From JBBRZM01 sp963813635 (GTDB lineage: Bacteria > Actinomycetota > Acidimicrobiia > IMCC26256 > JBBRZM01): 64,000 bases of DNA. Position numbers and translations under genes: made by a program. Under the pieces are notes generated by a model. It was given only the letters and a program-made list of their open reading frames with translations, made no database searches and was not told the origin of the DNA. The stretch covers positions 558,001-622,000 of the forward strand of contig CAWEZO010000011.1 in assembly GCA_963813635.1 (NCBI GenBank), written 5' to 3'. This document shows, one piece after another, positions 27,571-37,022 of the stretch; positions within the stretch are counted from its first letter, which is position 1; the number at the start of each line of letters is the position of its first letter.

Positions 27571-30525
27571 ATGCGCGTCCCTGACAGCCCACAACGTATT
27601 CGGCGCCCGCGCGGTTTTCCGCGCATACGCGTCTGGATGATCGTCGCGGTCGTCCTCGTCATCGTGCTGCTGTTCAGCCTCAAAGGACTGGCCGGCTTCT
27701 ACACGGATTACCTGTGGTTCGACTCCGTCGGCCAGGGCAGCACCTGGAGTCAGCTCCTCGCAGCCAAGATCGCGCCCGCGATCGTGTTCACGGTCATCTT
27801 CTTCGTGATCATGTACGCGAACCTGCTCATCGCCGACCACATCGCCCCGAAGTACCGGTCGATGGGCCCCGAAGACGAGATCATCGAGCGGTACCAGCAA
27901 GCCGTCTCGCCGTACCGGGGCCGCTTACGCGTCGGCGTGGCGCTGTTCTTCGCGTTGGTCGCCGGTGTCGGGGTGTCGTCGCAATGGCAGCAGTGGGTGC
28001 TGTTTACGCACCGCGTCGATTTCGGTGTGAAGGACCCGCAGTTCCACAAGGACATCGGCTTCTACGTGTTCCAGCTGCCTTTCCTGAAGTTCGTCGTGGA
28101 GTGGCTCTTCGCCGGCCTCGTCATCGTGCTGATCGTCACCGCGATCGCGCACTACCTCAATGGGGGCATCAGGTTCCAGAGCCCGTTCCAGCGCGTGACG
28201 CCGCAAGTGAAGGCCCACCTCTCGGTGATCCTGGCGATCATGGCGCTGGTGAAGGCGTCCCAGTACTTCTTCATCGGCCGGTACGAGCTCAACTTCTCGA
28301 GTCGCGGCGTGATCGAGGGGGCGAGCGCGACCGACGTGAAGATTCAGACGCCCGCGCTCAATGTTCTCGCGGCGGTCGCAGTGATTGCCGCAGTGCTCTT
28401 TGTCTGGAACATCTTCCGGCGCGGGTGGGTGCTGCCGGTGATCGCGGTCGGGCTGTGGGCGTTCGTCTCGCTCGCGATCGGCACGATCTATCCCGCGTAC
28501 TACCAGAAGTTCCGCGTCGACCCCAACGAGTATCAAAGCGAGAAGCGCTACATCGGGCGCAACATCGCCGCGACGCGCGCTGCGTTCGACTTGAAGAGGG
28601 TCGACGTGACCAACTTTCCGTACGTCGACACGCTGCAACCGGCGGTGGTGAACGCCAACCGCCCCACCATCGACAACGCGCGGCTCTGGGATCCCGACGT
28701 CATCAAGCCGACCTACCAGACATTGCAGGGGCTGCAGACCTTCTACAAGGTCGACGACGTCGATGTCGACCGTTACGTGGTCGACGGCCAGACCCGCCAG
28801 GTCACAATCGCGGCACGCGAGCTCAACAGCGCCGAGCTCCCCAGCCAGTCGTGGGTCAACCGGCACCTCGTGTACACGCACGGGTACGGCGCGATCGCGT
28901 CGCCGACCAACAGCGCCACCAGTCAGGGCAACCCCAATTTCTTCGTGAGCGACGTTCCGCCCAAGGGCCAGATCAAGCTCACGAACAAGGGCTCGCAGCT
29001 GTACTTCGGTGAGAACTTGTCCGGCTACACGCTCGTCGACGCCAACCAATCGGAGTTCAACTACCCGCGCTCGGGCGCCCAAGATGCCACGACGCGTTAC
29101 ACCGGCACCGACGGTGTGAAGCTGTCGAGCTATCTCCGGCGCTTCGCCTTCGCCCTGCGTTTCGGCGACGTCAACACGGTGATCTCCGGGCAGGTCAACT
29201 CCCGCACGAAGCTCATCTTCCAGCGCGACATCAAGGACCGCGTCACGAAGCTCGCGCCGTTCCTGAAGTTCGATGCCGACCCGTATCCCGTCGTGCTCAA
29301 CGGCAAGACCACATGGGTCCTCGACGGCTACACGACCACGAGCCGGTATCCGTACTCGCAATCGACCAATGGTGAAGGCGGGCTCGACGGCAGCTTCAAC
29401 TACGTACGCAACTCGGTGAAGGCAACCGTCGACGCGTACAACGGCACCGTCAAGTTCTACGTGATCGATTCGAAGGATCCGATCATCCGCTCGTACCGCA
29501 AGGCCTTTCCTGATCTGTTCACCGCTTTCTCGAAGATGCCGGCAGGGCTGCGCGCCCACCTGCGCTACCCCGAGGACCTGTTCAAGACCCAGACCACCGT
29601 GTTCGGCCGCTATCACGTCACCGAGCCGCGCCGCTTCTACGACGGCAACGCGAAGTGGCTGGTCTCGCCCGAGCCCGGCGCGGCCGGCCCCAACGTTGTG
29701 ACCAGCGACACGAGCAACAAGCCGCAGAACGCCACGTCGACGAGCCAGCGCATCGCTCCCTACTACCTGTACATCCGCCTGCCGGGCGAGAAGCACGAGA
29801 GCTTCCTCATCCTGCGACCGTTCGTGCCGGTGTCCCAGGACAACAAACAGACGCGCCTCGTGTCCTTCATGGTTGCGCGCGCCGACCCCGGCGAGTACGG
29901 GAAGCTCTCGACGTTCGTGATGCCGCAGAACCAGTCGGTGCTCGGGCCGGTGCAGGCAGATAACCAGATCAACAGCACCGCGGAGATCTCGCGCCAGATC
30001 ACCCTGTTGGGCCAGCAGAAGTCCGCCCTGCTCCAGGGCAGCCTCCAGGTCATCCCGGTCGGCGACTCGCTCATCTACGTGCGGCCGCTCTACGTCCAGC
30101 GCGAAGGCGCCTCGGGGTACCCGACGTTCCGCTTCGTCGTGGTGCTCGCTCCCAATAAGCAACCGGTGCTCGCGGCGACGGTCAACGACGGGCTCAACCA
30201 GATCTTCGGCACCGCGCCCACCGCGCCGACGCCGGGGCAGACAACCCCGACGCCGAGCACGGGCAGCACGGTCCAGGATCTGCTGAACCAGGCATCGGCG
30301 GCGTTCAATTCCGCGCAAGCGGCGCTGAAGAACGGCGACCTCGCCGAGTACCAGAAGGACATCAACCAGGCCGGCAAGCTCATCGACCAGGCCCGCCAGG
30401 CGGCCGCGGCCACCCCGACGGCGCCGAGCACCCCTACGACCCCCACAACGCCCACGACGGGCCCTTCGACGCCGGCGTCGGGCGCAGCGTCGGGCTCGAC
30501 CCAGCAGGCGGGCAGACGCCGCTGA
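27571..30525 (+). CDS. UPF0182 family large membrane protein
   Basis: A 984-residue protein of the actinobacterial/cyanobacterial UPF0182 (COG1615) family. The N-terminal third carries about seven transmembrane helices (for example IRVWMIVAVVLVIVLLFSLK and the following FYTDYLWFDSVGQ, a family hallmark). A large extracytoplasmic domain follows, with conserved RYIGRNIAATRAAFDL, NRHLVYTHGYG, YPEDLFKTQT and LILRPFVPVS. The last ~110 residues are Ala/Gln-rich, then Pro/Thr-rich. Function is unknown, with a proposed envelope role. No frameshift over 3 kb. It lies downstream of the Lon-like and DivIVA genes and upstream of the suf promoter. Confidence 0.93.
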   Translation: MRVPDSPQRIRRPRGFPRIRVWMIVAVVLVIVLLFSLKGLAGFYTDYLWFDSVGQGSTWSQLLAAKIAPAIVFTVIFFVIMYANLLIADHIAPKYRSMGPEDEIIERYQQAVSPYRGRLRVGVALFFALVAGVGVSSQWQQWVLFTHRVDFGVKDPQFHKDIGFYVFQLPFLKFVVEWLFAGLVIVLIVTAIAHYLNGGIRFQSPFQRVTPQVKAHLSVILAIMALVKASQYFFIGRYELNFSSRGVIEGASATDVKIQTPALNVLAAVAVIAAVLFVWNIFRRGWVLPVIAVGLWAFVSLAIGTIYPAYYQKFRVDPNEYQSEKRYIGRNIAATRAAFDLKRVDVTNFPYVDTLQPAVVNANRPTIDNARLWDPDVIKPTYQTLQGLQTFYKVDDVDVDRYVVDGQTRQVTIAARELNSAELPSQSWVNRHLVYTHGYGAIASPTNSATSQGNPNFFVSDVPPKGQIKLTNKGSQLYFGENLSGYTLVDANQSEFNYPRSGAQDATTRYTGTDGVKLSSYLRRFAFALRFGDVNTVISGQVNSRTKLIFQRDIKDRVTKLAPFLKFDADPYPVVLNGKTTWVLDGYTTTSRYPYSQSTNGEGGLDGSFNYVRNSVKATVDAYNGTVKFYVIDSKDPIIRSYRKAFPDLFTAFSKMPAGLRAHLRYPEDLFKTQTTVFGRYHVTEPRRFYDGNAKWLVSPEPGAAGPNVVTSDTSNKPQNATSTSQRIAPYYLYIRLPGEKHESFLILRPFVPVSQDNKQTRLVSFMVARADPGEYGKLSTFVMPQNQSVLGPVQADNQINSTAEISRQITLLGQQKSALLQGSLQVIPVGDSLIYVRPLYVQREGASGYPTFRFVVVLAPNKQPVLAATVNDGLNQIFGTAPTAPTPGQTTPTPSTGSTVQDLLNQASAAFNSAQAALKNGDLAEYQKDINQAGKLIDQARQAAAATPTAPSTPTTPTTPTTGPSTPASGAASGSTQQAGRRR

Positions 30526-30545
30526 ATCTGCCCCGGAAACCGGGA

Positions 30546-30585
30546 TTGTTGGGGCCTACAGGGATTGTTACTATCTACGTAGTGG
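30546..30585 (+). promoter_or_regulatory. sufB promoter with overlapping operator-like inverted repeat
   Basis: TTGTTG (30546-30551), a 17-bp spacer and TACTAT (30569-30574) make a good sigma-A type promoter. TACTATCTACGTAGTGG (30569-30585) overlaps the -10 and shares CGTAGTGGAAATCC with the promoter of the second suf unit at 41310-41341, where the repeat is perfect (CACTACG-GA-CGTAGTG). GGGATTGTT is also directly repeated at 30542 and 30561. A SufR- or Rrf2-type iron-sulfur regulator is the likely binder; no such gene is in the window. Confidence 0.6.
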
Positions 30586-30640
30586 AAATCCCTTCCGGCC
30601 TCGGCTCGGCCGGTATCGACGATCGCCCCAGGTGGACGTG

Positions 30641-32041
30641 ATGGCAATCAGCGACATCGATCTCGGCAAGTACAAGCTCGGATGGAACGACGGCGACCAG
30701 TTCGTCTACAAGCCCAAGAAGGGCTTGAACGAGACCGTCGTCAAGGACATCTCGCACCAGAAGAGCGAGCCGGAGTGGATGACGAAGTTCCGCCTCAACG
30801 CGCTGAAGCGCTTCGAGCGCAAGCCGATGCTCGAGTGGTTCGCGAAGAACATGCCCGACATCGACTTCGAAGACATCTACTACTACATCAAGCCCACGGA
30901 TCACACCGTCTCCGACTGGGACATGCTGCCGCCGGAGATGCAGTCGACCTACGAGAAGCTCGGCATTCCCGAGGCCGAGCAGAAGTTCCTCGCGGGCGTG
31001 ACCAGTCAGTACGAGTCCGAGGTCGTGTACCACAAGAACCGTGACGACCTCGAGCAGCTCGGCGTGCTGTTCTCGAGCATGGACCAGGCGCTCAAGGACT
31101 ATCCGGAGATCGTCAAGCAGTACATCGGCACGGTGATCCCGCCCGGCGACAACAAGTTCGCCGCGCTCAACTCCGCAGTGTGGAGCGGCGGCTCGTTCAT
31201 CTACGTGCCGCCGGGAGTGCACGTCGACATGCCGTTGCAGGCGTACTTCCGCATCAACTCGGAGAACGCCGGTCAGTTCGAGCGCACGTTGATCATCGCC
31301 GACGAGGGCTCTTCGGTGCACTACGTCGAGGGCTGCTCCGCGCCGGTGTACTCGGGCGACTCGCTGCACTCCGCGGTGGTCGAGCTCATCGCGAAGCCCG
31401 GAGCGCGTATCCGGTACACCACCATCCAGAACTGGTCGCCCAACGTCTACAACCTCGTCACGAAGCGGGCGAAGGCCGAGACCGAGGCCACCGTCGAGTG
31501 GATCGACGGCAACCTCGGGTCGAAGCTCACGATGAAGTACCCCGCCGTCGTGATGACCGGTCCGAAGGCGCACGGCGAGGTGCTGTCGGTCGCGTATGCC
31601 GGCCCGGGCCAGCATCAAGACGCCGGGGCGAAGATGACCCACGCGGCGCCCGAGACCACGTCGATCATCGACTCGAAGTCGATCTCCAAGGACGGCGGCC
31701 GCACGACCTACCGCGGTCTGGTGAAGGTCGACGAGGGCGCGCACAACTGCAAGAGCCACGTGCGTTGCGACGCGCTCATCCTCGACGAAGACAGCCGCTC
31801 CGACACGTACCCCTATATGGAGATCGAGGAGAAGGACGCTCGCATCGGTCACGAGGCCACGGTCTCGAAGGTCGGCGACGACCAGATCTTCTATCTCATG
31901 AGCCGCGGGCTCACGGAGCAGCAGGCGACGGCAATGATCGTCAACGGGTTCATCGAGCCGATCACCAAGACGCTGCCGATGGAGTACGCCGTCGAGCTGA
32001 GCCGTCTCATCGAGCTCAACATGGAAGGCGCGGTCGGCTGA
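30641..32041 (+). CDS. sufB: Fe-S cluster assembly scaffold protein SufB
   Basis: SufB, 466 residues, part of the SufBC2D scaffold that builds iron-sulfur clusters. It opens with MAISDIDLGKYKLGWNDGD and has the conserved ending of SufB (HEATVSKVGDDQIFYLMSRG, MIVNGFIEPITKTLPMEY), and Cys/His residues of the beta-helix such as HNCKSHVRCDAL. An AGGTGG ribosome-binding site precedes ATG 30641. It is the first gene of a four-gene unit (sufB-sufD-ferredoxin-sufC) under the promoter at 30546. sufD starts 29 bp downstream. Confidence 0.96.
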   Translation: MAISDIDLGKYKLGWNDGDQFVYKPKKGLNETVVKDISHQKSEPEWMTKFRLNALKRFERKPMLEWFAKNMPDIDFEDIYYYIKPTDHTVSDWDMLPPEMQSTYEKLGIPEAEQKFLAGVTSQYESEVVYHKNRDDLEQLGVLFSSMDQALKDYPEIVKQYIGTVIPPGDNKFAALNSAVWSGGSFIYVPPGVHVDMPLQAYFRINSENAGQFERTLIIADEGSSVHYVEGCSAPVYSGDSLHSAVVELIAKPGARIRYTTIQNWSPNVYNLVTKRAKAETEATVEWIDGNLGSKLTMKYPAVVMTGPKAHGEVLSVAYAGPGQHQDAGAKMTHAAPETTSIIDSKSISKDGGRTTYRGLVKVDEGAHNCKSHVRCDALILDEDSRSDTYPYMEIEEKDARIGHEATVSKVGDDQIFYLMSRGLTEQQATAMIVNGFIEPITKTLPMEYAVELSRLIELNMEGAVG

Positions 32042-32069
32042 GCAGGTTCGCAGTCACCGTTCGCATCCG

Positions 32070-33356
32070 ATGACGGCCTTCACGTCCGACGCCGCGCGCG
32101 GTGCCCGGGCCCGAGTGGCTCGCGACGCGCGGCTCGCGGCGGTCGAGCGACTTGCCGGCATCAGATGGCCCACCGATGCCGAGGAGATCTGGCGGTACAG
32201 CCGCGTCGGTGAGCTCGACCTCGAGCGGTACCGTCCCGTCCCGCCCGAGGCGCTCGGAGAACCGGGTGTCGAGCTCGCGCCGGGCGGCGGACCGGTCGCG
32301 GCGGAAGCGGGCGAACGGGCCGGTCTGGTCGTCGTGCACAACGGGCGCGTCGTGCACCACGAGCTCGACCCGCAGCTCGAGGCGAAGGGCATGCAGGTCT
32401 GCGGGCTCGCGACGTGCGAGGGCGCGGACGTGGAGGCTTACCTCGGTCGATGCTCCGATGAGTCGCCGGACGCGTTCGTGACGTTGCACGACGCGTTCCT
32501 TCCCGGCGGCGCGTTCGTCCGCGTGCCTGCGGGGGTGGTCGTCGACTTGCCGATCGTCGTGTTGCACTGGAGCGACGGCGACGGGCTCGCGAGCTTCCCG
32601 CACACGCTCGTCGTGGCGGATGAGCAATCCGAGGTCACCGTGCTCGACCGGTTCACCTCGCCCGACAGCAATCACCTCGTCGATGCGGTCGTCGAGCTCA
32701 TCGTGGGTGACGCCGCGCACGTCAAGTACCTGTCGGTGCAGGAGCACGGGCCACGCACGTGGCACATCGCGTTGCAACGGGCCCACGTGGGGCGCGACGC
32801 CTCACTGCGGTCCTCGGCGGTCGCGCTCGGCGGCGACTACGCGCGCTTGCGCAGCGAATCGTTGCTCACCGGGCAGGGCGCCGACAGCGATCTCGTCGCC
32901 GTCTACTACGGCGACCAGCAGCAGATGCTCGACTTCCGCACCTTGCAGGACCACGACGCGCCCAACACGCGCAGCGACTTGCTGTTCAAGGGGGCCGTCG
33001 AAGACGACGCCCATTCGGTGTACTCGGGGCTGATCCGTCTGCGACCCTCGGCGCAGAAGTCGAACGCGTTCCAGACGAATCGCAATCTCGTGCTCACGGA
33101 GGGAGCGGGCGCGGAGTCGATCCCCAACCTCGAGATCGAGGCCAACGACGTGCAGTGCTCGCACGCGTCGACGGTCGGGCCGATCGACGACGACCAGCTG
33201 TACTACCTCGAGAGTCGCGGCGTGACGCCCGAGGACGCCGAACGCCTCATCGTGCTCGGGTTCTTCGAGGACGTCTTCGAGCGCCTGCCCGTTCCGTCGA
33301 TGGTCGCGGGCCTGCGCCGTGACGTCTCCCAGAAAGTCGGGCATCTGCATGGCTGA
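32070..33356 (+). CDS. sufD: Fe-S cluster assembly protein SufD
   Basis: SufD, 428 residues, the partner of SufB in the SufBC2D complex. A helical N-terminus (RWPTDAEEIWRYSRVGELDL) precedes the beta-helix core (RVPAGVVVDLPIVVLHW, VVELIVGDAAHVKYLSVQ) and the conserved C-terminal helices (ASTVGPIDDDQLYYLESRGV, IVLGFFEDVFERL). It overlaps the following ferredoxin gene by 8 bp, showing tight coupling. No frame problem. Confidence 0.95.
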   Translation: MTAFTSDAARGARARVARDARLAAVERLAGIRWPTDAEEIWRYSRVGELDLERYRPVPPEALGEPGVELAPGGGPVAAEAGERAGLVVVHNGRVVHHELDPQLEAKGMQVCGLATCEGADVEAYLGRCSDESPDAFVTLHDAFLPGGAFVRVPAGVVVDLPIVVLHWSDGDGLASFPHTLVVADEQSEVTVLDRFTSPDSNHLVDAVVELIVGDAAHVKYLSVQEHGPRTWHIALQRAHVGRDASLRSSAVALGGDYARLRSESLLTGQGADSDLVAVYYGDQQQMLDFRTLQDHDAPNTRSDLLFKGAVEDDAHSVYSGLIRLRPSAQKSNAFQTNRNLVLTEGAGAESIPNLEIEANDVQCSHASTVGPIDDDQLYYLESRGVTPEDAERLIVLGFFEDVFERLPVPSMVAGLRRDVSQKVGHLHG

Positions 33357-33663
33357 CGTCCGCGTCTGCGCAGTCGGCGACGTCGCGCCCGGTGCCGCCA
33401 AGCGGGTCGATGTCGACGGCAACGCGCTCAGCATCGTGCGCATCGGCGACGACTTCTACGCGATCAGCGATACTTGTTCGCACGCCGACTACTCGCTCAG
33501 CGAGGGTGACGTCTGGGAAGACGAGTGCGAGATCGAGTGCCCGAAGCACGGCTCGACGTTCTCGCTGAAGACCGGCGACCCGCAGACGTTGCCCGCCACA
33601 CAACCGGTGCCGGTCTACGACGTCCGCGTCGACGGCGACGACGTCTTGGTGCAACTGCCGTGA
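33349..33663 (+). CDS. Rieske-type [2Fe-2S] ferredoxin of the suf operon
   Basis: A 104-residue Rieske-type ferredoxin (non-heme iron oxygenase ferredoxin family). The cluster ligands are CxH in SDTCSHADYSLSEGDVW and CxxH in EIECPKHGSTFSL. Such genes lie inside the suf operon of most actinobacteria, between sufD and sufC, and may supply electrons for cluster assembly. The ATG overlaps the sufD stop by 8 bp. It is followed by the second copy of the 51-bp palindromic repeat before sufC. Confidence 0.92.
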   Translation: MADVRVCAVGDVAPGAAKRVDVDGNALSIVRIGDDFYAISDTCSHADYSLSEGDVWEDECEIECPKHGSTFSLKTGDPQTLPATQPVPVYDVRVDGDDVLVQLP

Positions 33664-33679
33664 CAAGAACCCAAGACCT

Positions 33680-33730
33680 CATTCTTGCGTCAACAGCCGG
33701 TGTCACATCCCGGATTGCGACGCAAGAACG
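33680..33730. repeat. 51-bp palindromic repeat, copy B
   Basis: Inverted copy of the element at 12728-12778, with four differences. Arms are CATTCTTGCGTC (33680-33691) and GACGCAAGAACG (33719-33730); the last arm has one change. It lies inside the suf operon, between the ferredoxin stop and the sufC ribosome-binding site (GGAGGAG at ~33738). The hairpin could lower read-through to sufC or stabilise the upstream messenger end. Confidence 0.8.
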
Positions 33731-33751
33731 CGTATATGGAGGAGTGCGCAC

Positions 33752-34647
33752 GTGAGTGTGCTGGCGATCTCCGGACTGCGCGCGGCGGTCGCGGGGCACG
33801 AGATCCTGCGCGGGGTGGATCTCGAGGTGCGTTCGAGCGAGGTGCACGCGCTCATGGGGCCAAACGGCTCGGGCAAGTCGACGCTCTCGCACACGTTGAT
33901 GGGGCGCGCCGACTACGAGGTGCTCGGCGGGTCGGTCAAGGTCGACGGCGAGGAGATCCTCGGGCTGCCCACCTGGCAACGGGCCGAGAAGGGCCTGTTC
34001 CTCGCGATGCAGTACCCGGTCGAAGTGCCGGGCGTGCGGCTCGTCGACATGTTGGAGGCGTCCCGTTCCCATGGCAACGGCGAGGGCGCCGCGCGCACCG
34101 GCCAGGAGCGCGCCCGCGCACTGGTCAGGAGGGCGCCGCTCGCACTGGTCAGGAGGGCGCCGCGCGCACTGGTCAGGAGCGCGCCGCCATCGCCGAGCGC
34201 CTCGGGGTAGAGGCCGGCCGGCTCGCGGTCGACCCGCGGTTCCTCGAGCGAGGGGTCAACGTCGAGTTCTCGGGCGGCGAGCAGAAGCGGGCCGAGGCGC
34301 TGCAACTCGCGGTGCTGCGTCCGAAGTTCGCGATCCTCGACGAGATCGACTCCGGTCTCGACGTGGATGCGCTCCGGGACGTGTCGCGCCGCATCGAGGC
34401 GATGACCACCGAAGACGGGCTCGGTGTGCTCGCGATCACGCACTACGCGCAGTTGCTCACCGAGCTTCGTCCCGACCGTGTGCACGTGCTCATGGCGGGC
34501 CGGGTCGTGGCGAGCGGCGGTCCGGAGCTTGCCGACACGGTCGAGCGCACGGGCTACGAAGGACTCGCCGCAGAGCTCGGTGTGGAGTCACTCACCGTCG
34601 AGACCGCGGCCGCCGACGATCCGTTTGCCAACCCGCCGGGCTTCTGA
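33752..34647 (+). CDS. sufC: Fe-S assembly ATPase SufC, first copy, with an inserted octapeptide repeat (frameshifted)
   Basis: ABC-type ATPase of the SufBC2D complex, ~298 residues. Walker A LMGPNGSGKSTL, Q-loop MQYPVEVPG, signature VEFSGGEQKRAE, Walker B FAILDEIDSGLD and switch His ITHYAQLL are all present. Between the Q-loop and signature lies a tandem repeat of 24 bp (four units, AARTGQE followed by R or G). The second unit is one base short, which breaks the frame at ~34115; the rest continues in the next frame to 34647. Without the shift the repeats read in frame. A second sufC lies at 40521, so this copy could be degenerate, but only one base needs correction. Confidence 0.85.
34091..34185 (+). 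repeat. 24-bp tandem repeat inside sufC
   Basis: Four units at 34091-34114, 34115-34137, 34138-34161 and 34162-34185, consensus GCGCGCACTGGTCAGGAGGG plus CGCC. The second is 23 bp long (one G missing at its start). Units 2-4 are nearly identical, showing recent expansion. They encode AARTGQE[R/G] in the SufC helical region. Confidence 0.9.
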
Positions 34648-34689
34648 GCGGCCGGCTTCCCGGCGAGCGCTCGCGATGAAGCAGCGGGT

Positions 34690-35748
34690 TTACGCCGGTG
34701 GGACGACGGGTGCAGGCGGCGCCGGCGCAAGTGTGGCCGGCGGCGGGGGTGGCGGTGCGGGTGCGGGTGCCGGCGTCGGTGCGAGAGGCGGCGGTGGCGC
34801 CTGACTGATCGGCGTGCGCGACACGACATTCGCGGGCGTACCGCCGAACACGTACACCGGGTCGCCCTGGTGCACCAGCGTGTGGAAGTACTCCGAGATG
34901 TGCATGGGGATGCGCACACAACCGTGGGACGCGGGCTGCGTCGGCACCGACGCATACCCGTGTACCGCGATGCCGCCGTTGAAGTAATAGGGGTTGTACA
35001 GCTGCCCGAGCGGCGACTTGTCCCACCCGTTCACGAACCGCTCGAACTTGAACGCACCCGACGGCGTGTTCGCGTGCTCGCAGACGTGCGACGTGGGGTT
35101 CTCACGCGGCGTGTCGTAGCAGTAGAGCTCGCCCGCCCCGGTCGACACCGGGCTGATGAGCTTCACTTGCCAGTTGTCGTAGAGCGTGAGGTACTGCTTC
35201 CCGACGTCGACCTCGGTGCGGTTGGGTCCGCCGCCGGGCTGCAGCGGCGCCGGGTACTGGAAGACACCCAGCGCGAAACGCTCCGGTGCCCCGATGCGTC
35301 CGGTACGCGGCGCGTCGAACATCTTCTGGAGCGCTTGCACCACGTACACGGTCATCGCGTCGTAATGACCGTCGACGGGGCCTGGATCGAAATGCAGATC
35401 GGCAAGGCGCTGCTCGAACGCCCGCACCTCGGGTCCGTTGGCCCCGGAGCCGATGCTGCCGCCGGGAACCTCGGGCAGCACCGCGCCCGCGGGCTGCAGG
35501 AGCGGCGGGATCGTGGTCGTGGTCGTGGGCGGAATGGTGGTCGTCGTGGCCGCGGCGCGCCGGACGCGCGATGGCGCCGTCGAAGCCGATGACGGTGACC
35601 CGTCGCGCACCCACAGACCGGCGCCGACCGCGACCGCGACGGCGCACACGGCCAACGACACGCTGACGATGACACGGGAACGAACGATCTTCTTCAGAGC
35701 CGGTTCCTGATTCGTGCGGCGGGCGGTCGCCGGAAGTGAATCGTACAT
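34690..35748 (-). CDS. L,D-transpeptidase (YkuD domain) with peptidoglycan-binding domain
   Basis: Exported or membrane-anchored L,D-transpeptidase of 352 residues that makes 3-3 peptidoglycan crosslinks or attaches proteins. Order: signal anchor (VIVSVSLAVCAVAVAVGAGL, residues ~27-46), a Thr/Pro linker (TTTTIPP), a peptidoglycan-binding helix bundle (EVRAFEQRLADLHFDPGPVD), the YkuD domain with the catalytic motif HGYASVPTQPASHGCVRIP, and a long Pro/Ala tail. All catalytic residues are present. It is convergent with sufC. No regulation is visible. Confidence 0.93.
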   Translation of the reverse strand: MYDSLPATARRTNQEPALKKIVRSRVIVSVSLAVCAVAVAVGAGLWVRDGSPSSASTAPSRVRRAAATTTTIPPTTTTTIPPLLQPAGAVLPEVPGGSIGSGANGPEVRAFEQRLADLHFDPGPVDGHYDAMTVYVVQALQKMFDAPRTGRIGAPERFALGVFQYPAPLQPGGGPNRTEVDVGKQYLTLYDNWQVKLISPVSTGAGELYCYDTPRENPTSHVCEHANTPSGAFKFERFVNGWDKSPLGQLYNPYYFNGGIAVHGYASVPTQPASHGCVRIPMHISEYFHTLVHQGDPVYVFGGTPANVVSRTPISQAPPPPLAPTPAPAPAPPPPPPATLAPAPPAPVVPPA

Positions 35749-35846
35749 GGGTCCCCGTCCATGCAGCGACGCGGGGGGAATTCGCCGAGTTTCCGCGGTG
35801 TAGCGTGACCCACGCTCGTGACCCTGGCGGAAGGGGTGATCCCACG

Positions 35847-37022
35847 GTGCGCTTCTTTACGTTCCACCTGATGCCCTACACCCAGCTCGCCCCGAGCTAC
35901 GACGGCCCTGCGTGGGTCACCGTGCCCGAACGCCGCTGTACGACCCGCGCCGTCGGCCACGAGCTCTACAACCGCTACCTCGACGAGCTCGTGTACGCCG
36001 AGGAGCTCGGCTTCGACGGCGTGTGCGTCAACGAGCACCACCAGAACGCCTACGGCAACATGCCGTCGCCCAACCTCATGGCCGCCGATCCTCGCCCGCC
36101 AGACGACGCGAGTGAAGATCGCCGTCGTCGGCAACGCGCTGCCGCTCTACGACCCGCCCGACGCGCGTCGCCGAGGAGTTCGCGATGATCGACGTGATCA
36201 GCGGCGGCCGGCTGATCGCGGGCATGGTCGTGGGCGGCGGGCCGGAGTACTACTCGTTCTCGGTCAACCCGACGCACGCGCGGGAGCGCTTCCAGGAGGC
36301 GCACGACCTCATCCTGAAGGCGTGGACGGAGCCGGGCCCGTTCGAGTGGTGGCAAGCACTACCGGCATCCGCTACGTCAACCCGTGGCCGCGGCCGCTGC
36401 AGCAGCCGCACCCCGAGGTCTGGATCCCCGGCGCGGGCTCGGTGGAGACGATGGAGTTCGTCGCCCGGCACCGCTACGCCTACATGGGGATCCCGTACTT
36501 CCACATCGATGTCTTCAAGCGCTACTTCTCGATGTTCCGCGACGCGTGCGAGGCCGAGGGCTACGACGCCGACCCGATGCAGCAGGGATGGCTGCTGCCG
36601 ATCTATGTCGCCGAGACCGACGACCAGGCGCGCCGCGAGTACGAGGAGCACCTCTGGTACTTCGTGAAGCGGCTGCTTCCCGGCATCACGATCCAACCGC
36701 CCGGCTACACGTCGGTGCGCTCCCTCGGGCAACATCCTCAAGGCTGCGGGCACGTTCATGCTCAACGTCGACACGTGGGACGAGATCGTCGACGGGCGCT
36801 ACGCGATCGTCGGCTCGCCCGAGACGGTCACCGAGCAGCTCGTCGACGCGCTCGGACAGCTCGGCACCGGCAACCTGCTCGGCCTCTTCCAGCTCGGCAG
36901 CCTGCCCGGCCGAGCTGACGCGCAGGAACATGGAGCTCTTCGCGGACCAGGTGATGCCCAAGCTGCGCGCCGAGTTCCCCGAGGGCACGTCGGTCCTGCG
37001 GCCCCACGCGAAGGTCGCGTAG
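35847..37022 (+). CDS. LLM-class flavin-dependent oxidoreductase, multiply frameshifted
   Basis: Bacterial luciferase-like F420/FMN oxidoreductase, ~390 codons. Pieces in order: VRFFTFHLMPYTQLAPSYDG to NEHHQNAYGNMPSPNLMAA; MKIAVVGNALPLYDPP; MIDVISGGRLIAGMVVGGG to FQEAHDLILKAWTEPG; GIRYVNPWPRPLQQPHPEVW to LLPGITIQPPGYTSVRSL; MLNVDTWDEIVDGRYAIVG to LFQLGSLP; and ELTRRNMELFADQVMPKL. At least five frame changes separate them. The density is higher than in other genes here, so true decay is possible, yet no piece is lost. The stop TAG shares its G with the GTG start of the hydrolase, suggesting one operon. Confidence 0.72.

Noticed and set aside
27925..30318. Long minus-strand frame of 797 residues
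   Set aside because: Shadow of the UPF0182 gene; low-complexity Arg/Val/Asp content and no domain.
30575..31852. Minus-strand frame of 425 residues
   Set aside because: Antisense to sufB; no family-like motif.
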